A DNA stretch of 64,000 nt from NCBI GenBank assembly GCA_037043455.1, contig JAWPHD010010399.1, positions 30,119-94,118 on the forward strand, read 5' to 3'. Each line of letters starts with the position of its first letter. Position 1 is the stretch's first letter. Position numbers and translations under genes: made by a program. This stretch comes from Cyrtodaria siliqua. Taxonomy: Eukaryota > Mollusca > Bivalvia > Adapedonta > Hiatellidae. Below are positions 57,753 to 64,000 of the stretch, piece after piece. The notes beneath the pieces were generated by a model. The model did not search any database. It was not told the DNA's origin and worked only from the letters and a program-made list of their open reading frames with translations.

Positions 57753-58639
57753 TATCCATACAATCGATGTTTACCTTTTGTGTATCTTTACAATCCGATA
57801 AAATACTGTACGATTGGATACGTTTTACGATAACGGTACGATACGAATATGAAATAAAAAAAAATATCCCGAACTTCCGCAATTATTTCATATTTAGCCT
57901 ATAGTGACGTTTGATGGGGAAAAGCATTGCTCGTCTTGAGCAGTCCATGACGTAGGATAGGATGCGTTATCGTGTCTAAAGCATGTAACAATTTCCCACT
58001 TCGTTGTATTTAGATCAGGAGTAGATTAAGTCCTGGCGTTTGCGTGACCAACTAATTGATTCGTAGAGTGTTTACTAGTCGCAATGCTCTTGACATTTGA
58101 TTGCCCAGAATTTAAAAGCAAGAACTAATTGCGTCAGTGCATGACGTTTATGTTAACAACTATATACTAGAAAATCAGCATACATTGCTAGATATACTGT
58201 TTCAGCATGTGCGTGACTTAGTTTCCGAAGAGTGATTAAAAGTGTATAATGTTTTATGTCTGGCTATAAGTAATCGAGGTTGTTCAATACTTTTGTGATA
58301 ATTATAGGAATTGAAATGCAACATTTTTTGTTCTGATGTCCTGCCAGGGAAGTATTGACTACTCTTCCTCAGATATAACGTATTAGTTTTCTTTTAGGAC
58401 TCTATTCCCTAGATCTGTAAAATTAGACCTTTGATTCCTGATCCCTGAGAAAAACTTCCATATGTTCCGACGATCCCTAAACATATTTGGCCATTTCCCG
58501 AAATGCCCAACCCCCCGGGAGGGTCTCAGTTCTTCAGAGATTGCATGATCATGGGATTGGCATACTATATATATATATATATATATATAACACACAATAA
58601 TGATTGTTTATGCTTGTCTCTCGTGATTTCGTGTAAGTT
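57753..58639. other. Unassigned DNA with AT microsatellite
   Basis: A TA run lies at 58567-58590. No gene supported. Confidence 0.4.
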
Positions 58640-58720
58640 TACCCAATTATACACCGTCGGATGGGGACGTAAACCGGTCGGTCCCGTGTATTAGACCGTG
58701 AGCCATACACTTTTTTGTTA
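58640..58720 (+). repeat. SINE family B, copy 3 (fragment)
   Basis: CGGATGGGGACGTAAACCGG and TCCCGTGTATTAGACCGTGA match the body of the other copies. Head and tail are missing. Confidence 0.6.
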
Positions 58721-58869
58721 CCATCTCAAGGGACAAATTCTTACTAGTACCATGTTATTGAGTACCTTGCAGAGAAACGAAAAATCCATGATAGCAGTGT
58801 GAACAGGGTAGCTGATTCCTGTTATTAGAGTTATCTCCCCCTTTTAAGCAAAACTCTTGTTTCCTTAAA

Positions 58870-59810
58870 AAATCGTTTTCGCTGAAACTAGAAGAGCTAC
58901 AGGTCTAATATTTTGCATGTATTATACATTTAGGGTCCTCTACCAAGTATTTATAAAATGGTGACCCCAGGGTCAAATATGGCCCAGCCCCGGTGGTAAC
59001 ATTTTTTTCATACAGTTATATAGGAAATCTTTAAAGATAAATAATTTTCTCTAAAACCGTAAGAACTAGAGTTCTAATATTATGCATGAAGCATAAGCTT
59101 ATGGTCCACTAGCAAGTTTGTTAAAATGTTCACCCTGGGGTCATATCTGGCTCCGCCCGAGGGGTCATATATTTACATTTAAAAAAAAAGCAAAAGTCAG
59201 AGGTCTACTATTTTGCATATTGTACAAGCTTATGGTTCTCTACCACTTTTTTTCAAATCGTGACTCTGTGTCCAACTATGGCCCGGAGTTATATAGGAAA
59301 GTCCATAAAAATATTCTTTTTCTGATACTACAAGAGCTAGCGGTCTAGTACGATGCATGTAGCATAAGAGTATCGATCTCTACCAATTTTCTTTGTTCAA
59401 ATGCTGATCTTATGGTCAAATTTCGCCCGGTCCCGGGGGTCACATATTTACATAGAGTTATGTAGGAACGTATAAACATCTTCTCTGAAACTACAAGAGC
59501 TAGAGGTGTAATAAGCTACATGTCCTGTACCAAATAATTTAAATGGTGTCCCTTGAATCAAGCCTGGAATCAAATTTAGCCCTGTCCCGTTGGTCACACT
59601 ATAACATTTAATTATATAGGAAAACATACTCAAACAGCTTCTCTGATACTTCAAAAGCTAAATAATAGTTCGCATGTACCATAAGCTTATGGTTCTCTAC
59701 CTAGTTTGTTCCAATGGCGACAATGGGGTCAAATATGGCCACTATTGGGGTCACAGTTTTACAGATTTATATAAAGAAATTGTTGTTGTTTCTTAAAACA
59801 TGAGAGCACT
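58870..59810. repeat. Diverged tandem repeat, unit about 150-180 bp
   Basis: About six units share CATACAGTTATATAGGAAAN, CTCTGAAACTACAAGAGCTA, GCATGTAGCATAAGCTTATG, CTCTACCA and GGGGTCAAATATGGCC in order, with heavy divergence. The same style and some of the same words (GAGTTATATAGGAAAAACTT) occur at 30300-30650. Confidence 0.7.
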
Positions 59811-60869
59811 TTGAGACAAGGCGAGTGGGTCTCTTGTTTATGGCTTAAAGTTGAACACTTTTCATAAAATCACTTCGAAAGTTTTAAGCGAACTGAAATA
59901 TATAGAGAATGTGACTTTTGATAAGGTATTTCATTATGAAGACTTAACCATGTTTACAAATCGCATATTGAATAAATCCACGAACTAAAATCACAAAGTA
60001 GACCACTGCATTTTTGACAAATTGCAAAAAAAAACAGAAAGAAAAAGAAAAGGCATTTACGGTTTAACTGTTGATTTTTAGATGTTTGTTATACAAATTT
60101 TAAAATAGCCTGCCGAATTACGACAAAATTACACTACAAAAACAGTTTATCAAAACTCAGTCCAGGTGTTCATCTCATATAATAATGCATATGTATATTA
60201 AAAGTATATGTTTATTCATGGATTTTTGTAATATCCGTAATTGAATAAGTGTAAAATGAATTATCCATTTTTGTTTTTTTTGTCTGGCTGGTTAAAGCTT
60301 TTTATATTGTATCTATAGAGTTTTGATTCTTAAACGATGTAAGTTATGTATATACCTCGTGGTCAGTAGGTTTAGAAACGATGTACATATGTTGTAAAAT
60401 GTGACTGCTGTTGGCGGGATAGTTACCTTAACTGCAGTAGCACCTGTTTGTCGGATATAGCTTTTAGAGTAAACATCAGTAAACTAACCCTGACCACTAT
60501 ATGTAATCTATCTCGATGCACTGGGTACCGATTCTTATCTGGAAGCGTTTTATTTTTTTCATATCTTATATGTATGTTATATTGTCACATTAAGTTATAT
60601 TATTTAAATCAGATAATATGTACTGAGTATTCTTAATTGTCCTGTTTTATACCAAGGCATTAATTGCCAAGTTTATCAAAACAGCAATGAGCTGGGCATA
60701 TATAAGGTTTGCAGGCATATTGCAACTCGACATACATGAACTTGATGCTAACTTGCTAGATAAGAGAGACCGTTGTGAACCCAGCTTCTTGGATATAAAC
60801 TTTATGACGGATTAACATTTTAGTTGTATGTATTTTAATGCAGTCATCCTGCTTGAGCGCATACAGCCT
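59811..60869. other. AT-rich non-coding DNA
   Basis: No feature supported. Confidence 0.4.
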
Positions 60870-61100
60870 GTTCATGCCGTGGATAGCACGGGGGAGTTCA
60901 AATTCAGAGGAGCCTGGTTCAAGCCTCACCGGAACCAGTGAATTTTGTCGGTGTGTTCTTAGGCAAGACACTTTTACACTCGTCCGCTGGATGGGGACGT
61001 AAACCAGTCGATCCCGTGTATCGCTTTTTTTCTCTCCCATCATGTTTAAGAAAAATAGGTGTCTATTCGTCAGTAGGACAGGTTCCTAAATGCCTATATA
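60870..61100 (+). repeat. SINE family B, copy 4
   Basis: The best-preserved head: box A-like GTGGATAGCACGGG and box B GGTTCAAGCC (60918-60927), then TTAGGCAAGACACTTTTACA, GGATGGGGACGTAAACC and a TTAAGAAAAATAGGTGTC body. Confidence 0.8.
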
Positions 61101-61180
61101 TGCCCCCGCCCCCCCCCCCCCCCCCCCCCCCCCCCATCTCCCGCACCCCACCCACATACATACACACTCCCTCTCTCTCT
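61101..61180. repeat. Poly-C tract and CT-rich simple repeat
   Basis: More than 30 consecutive C bases (about 61105-61135), interrupted once, then CACCC and CTCTCT runs. Length here is prone to assembly error. Confidence 0.9.
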
Positions 61181-61565
61181 TCATTGGCAATACACCTTCT
61201 TTTTTTAGATAATAATCATTCGACTTGCACTTGCATACGAAAAAGTAGGGTTGATGCTTACTATCCTAGGTTAATTCCATACTCTAAATAAGGTAAGGAG
61301 AACATCACAACCTATGTTTAGATACATATGATAAGCAGGTGATATTGTAACAACTGCACCAATACTAACAAATAGTTGCCATGGTAAGTAGTTAGTACAG
61401 TGATCCGGGTATCACCCTAAATATATTTCTTCGTCGACGCCGTGTGGTTCCCGGGCAAAAATATGATCACTGCATATCCAGGCATAGGGGTAAAATTTCC
61501 CCGAATTCATGTTAATTTTGTCATTTTTGTTCATTAATTTCATCATGAAACCTGTATTGTTTCAG
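61181..61565. other. Presumed intron
   Basis: No motif apart from a strong acceptor at its end (CCTGTATTGTTTCAG, 61551-61565). Confidence 0.4.
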
Positions 61566-61653
61566 GTGCTACTTCAGTGGTAGCAGTGATCGTGGCTACA
61601 CCGAAAAATGGAGTCTTTACTAGAGAATTTGCAGCAACTCTGCAGTTCTGCAG
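61566..61653 (+). CDS. Candidate exon with start codon
   Basis: Bounded by a strong acceptor (AG at 61564-61565) and a strong donor (CAG|GTAAGA at 61653/61654). ATG at 61608 has an ideal context (GAAAAATGG) and opens 15 codons, MESLLENLQQLCSSA, plus one base at the donor. Forty-odd bases of 5' UTR precede it. This looks like the first coding exon of a gene continuing to the right. Too short to identify. Confidence 0.5.
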
Positions 61654-62769
61654 GTAAGAAGGTTCTAGGCACATTCTGCAAATTTTTATCTAGATGTTAA
61701 TGAAGAGTGAGCCGGGTCGAATGTTCATTCCTGTTGGCGCCATATAACAGGTTTGTGTTGGTGCGCCGTAAAAACCCAATTCAAATCAATTCATCTTCGT
61801 CGATTCTTTTTTCAGTAACACAAAAATGGTTCGTGCAAATGCATATTCTACTATTTTTACATTTCATATGCAGAATTCCTCATTGTGTTGTATATGGGTG
61901 GGGTAATTCAGGTGTAAATATCCTTAAAATATGCATAAATTGTAATTAAAAAGTATTAGATAGAAAAAAATTAAGATTTTGCGCTGCAATGTGCAATGTT
62001 TAATTCATGTGTTTATGTGTAATACATAATCCAAATGTGTAATCATAATAAGTATTGCCATGACGCATACACCTAAAAATGACTTTTGTTTAAAAAAACA
62101 CACGTTAAACCGCAAATATCCTTTGTATAGAATCTTTGGACTATGTGTCGTCTGTGCAATATATGTATATATATAAAATGTTAATACTATTTATGTTGCA
62201 GTTACTTTGAGATGGCTTATACTTCCAGTTTGGCATGTGTCTCAACTTTTCAGGCTTGCTGAACACATATGTGCAATGCCATGAACATTGCTTAGTACTT
62301 AATTTCATCAATATATCATAACAATCCCTTATTCATATTATAATATTATTTAAATCATGTAGAAAGGTTGTAAATTACTGATTCTTACAAATTTACACAT
62401 ATATTGTAAAAAATATTAACTAAAATAAATGCATAAAAATGTGTCAATAGTGGGTGGGGTAAATTGACTTCTAATTTGAAGCAAAATGGAGATTTTAAAC
62501 TGAATTCTTTGCTAAAAAAGAGTTTATTTATGCTTTATGTAACTCAATGAATTGTAAACTTAAGTGCGCTTTTAAAAAGTACATCAATAATTATTCACAC
62601 AAGCATGACATTCAAAAATGAACATCAAAAACTTATATGAAAGCGCTACAATGATAACCTATTAATGTTCGATTTGTTGTTATATAAGCTACCTGTTCCA
62701 GATTGCTATCATGGAAAAATGTAATCTATATACATTGCACTTTTCAAAAAGTGATGGTAGAATATCGAA
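61654..62769. other. Presumed intron, AT-rich
   Basis: TGCGCCGTAAAAACCCAATT at about 61760 followed by CAAATCAATTCATC resembles a SINE/LINE tail. A GTGGGTGGGGTAA word near 61900 and 62451 recurs. No gene recognised. Confidence 0.35.
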
Positions 62770-62975
62770 AATTTTGGGTCCTGGCTCAAGGCCTATATCG
62801 GTCTATCCTCCGAGCACGTTAAAGAACCACAGGAATCTATTCGATAATAAGAGTAGGGCACGGTTCCCGTATTCCTATGTATCCTTCCCCTCTCTCTGGG
62901 GCGGCTCTAATAACCAATACTATGTTGATGAGCCGTTAAACGTTGATGAGCCGTTAAACAACATTATATTCAATT
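62770..62975 (+). repeat. SINE family B, copy 5
   Basis: The head is lost. The body has CGAGCACGTTAAAGAACCAC and AGGGCACGGTTCCCGTATTC; the tail GTTGATGAGCCGTTAAAC is duplicated in tandem (62921-62960). Confidence 0.75.
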
Positions 62976-63540
62976 CTTCATACGATTTTCACGAAACATG
63001 GTTGGAAGTATCCGACGCGGTATGATGTCTAGTAGCGCGTATTGTCATTGATTAATTTTTGACGCAATTACAGGAATTTGATTTTTTGTTCAAGTGTAAG
63101 GCATTTCATCTTAACTCCTCCTATAAATGTTCATCCGATTTTCAAGAAACTTGGTAGGAAATATCAGTATGATGTATAGTAGGGTATATCGCCAGCGCGT
63201 CTCGGTTAAATGCTATTTGGCGGAATTACTGGACTTTGATATTTTTCAAATGTATAGCGTTCACTTAAAATGTATTCCATTACGCATACAAATTTATTCG
63301 GCCTGGGATATGACTGTCATCGATTGTTTCTTGTTCTTGTTCAAGTCAAATATACGCAGTCACGAATGTAAGATTCTATTTATCACATAACACTCATACA
63401 ACGCAAAACCACGACACCATTTTGTAACGAATAAACACAGCGATAATACACCATATTAAACCAATTTTAACGTTACTTCATGCATTTTATAATATAAGAT
63501 TTTAAATATGGTAAATATAAGGTCTATCGAATTTGTCTGC
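62976..63540. other. AT-rich DNA with a short duplicated block
   Basis: TTCATNCGATTTTCANGAAACNTGG occurs at about 62978 and 63130 (period about 153), a small diverged duplication. No gene. Confidence 0.35.
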
Positions 63541-64000
63541 TAATATCAAGATGAGTAAAACTGCTGTGTTGCTGTGTCGTCGTCTCTGTTGATTGTATGT
63601 TGGTGGTTGTCGCTCTCGCTCTGTGGTTTTCGCTGTGGCGGTGAAGTGGGGGATCTGGAACGACGTCTAGGTGGTGCTGCTACGCTACTGGGCGAACCCC
63701 TTTAGGGCCACACCCGCCAGTTGCAACCTGCGTCCCCGGGGGCTATAGCAACTATCGTAGTATAGTTCTATATTCTTCTGGCACGCAGGTTGATATGACC
63801 CCTTCGCTCCGTGTACAGCGCCAGGCTTCCCTCCAGTTGTAGTTGTTCCTGGCGCTGTTCCACGTCTGGCGGGACGAAGGAGACATCTTCACTCTCGGTC
63901 AATCAGCAATCATTCCGTTAGTACTGCATCATATAAGCCAGTGACTTATACTACAAGTAAGAACAGATCCGCAATCCTAACCCATACAACTTTGTAGGAT
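63541..64000. other. GC-rich block, coding or repeat, unresolved
   Basis: Base composition changes abruptly to GC- and CpG-rich. On the minus strand one frame (about 63770-63900) reads as a Gln/Glu/Arg-rich helix-like peptide and another (about 63550-63700) as an Arg/Ser/Pro-rich peptide. ACAGCGCCAGG and CCTGGCGCTGT form a perfect stem (63818-63856), and AACCTGCGT/ACGCAGGTT a second. No splice sites join the frames. It may be the start of a retroelement or a gene running off the window. Confidence 0.35.

Noticed and set aside
57316..57833. Several overlapping frames on both strands (up to 161 codons)
   Set aside because: They lie within the CpG-rich foldback built of GACGACAAGACG words; frames on both strands arise from the same words.

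Overview
This is an AT-rich, intron- and repeat-dominated stretch of an animal nuclear genome, most likely a bivalve mollusc. The evidence is spliced exons with standard GT/AG signals, tRNA-derived SINEs, LINE fragments, an LTR retrotransposon, many short inverted-repeat elements and several satellites. The species call is inference from repeat style; nothing in the window names it. No operon, CRISPR array or prokaryotic feature is present.

Host genes are sparse. On the + strand at about 911-1077 lies one exon of a carbohydrate-sulfotransferase-like enzyme (5'-PAPS loop region) with a consensus splice donor. The best-supported gene is a class A G-protein-coupled receptor on the minus strand. 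Its first coding exon (55280-55517, TM1 and half of TM2) splices in phase across an intron of about 19.2 kb to a large terminal exon (33924-36061), giving 791 residues. Weaker exon candidates with good splice signals are at 11658-11760 and 13166-13275 (+), 61566-61653 (+) and 56151-56278 (-).

Mobile DNA by region. 2.1-9.6 kb: one element with long, partly diverged terminal inverted repeats carries a broken gene of a widespread invertebrate family with a PIN/FEN-like nuclease core and a Cys-rich tail. Its left repeat is split by a 2.84-kb degenerate Ty3/gypsy-type LTR retrotransposon. 9.6-21 kb: foldback and TTAA-type miniature elements, a 1.7-kb A-B-B-A-B segmental tandem and a 447-bp duplication. 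22.1-27.3 kb: a 5.2-kb satellite of about 200 copies of a 26-bp unit with higher-order duplications of about 711 and 752 bp. 28-33.7 kb: SINEs, a 0.9-kb TTAA element and a LINE C-terminus. 36-55 kb is the large receptor intron, which holds a LINE RNase H end, two abutting TTAA elements sharing one target site, a 42-bp minisatellite, a 1,003-bp mariner-type non-autonomous element, a hAT-like element with three internal 170-bp units, and a 60-bp satellite interrupted by a 969-bp foldback whose two ends are themselves hairpins. 56-64 kb: a pentameric array, a 424-bp foldback with TTAT duplications, diverged tandem repeats and more SINEs.

The items most worth follow-up are the nuclease-carrying inverted-repeat element, the self-similar foldback in the 60-bp satellite, and the receptor, which has Gln at the usual sodium-site Asp (position 2.50) and a C-terminal tail of about 450 residues.
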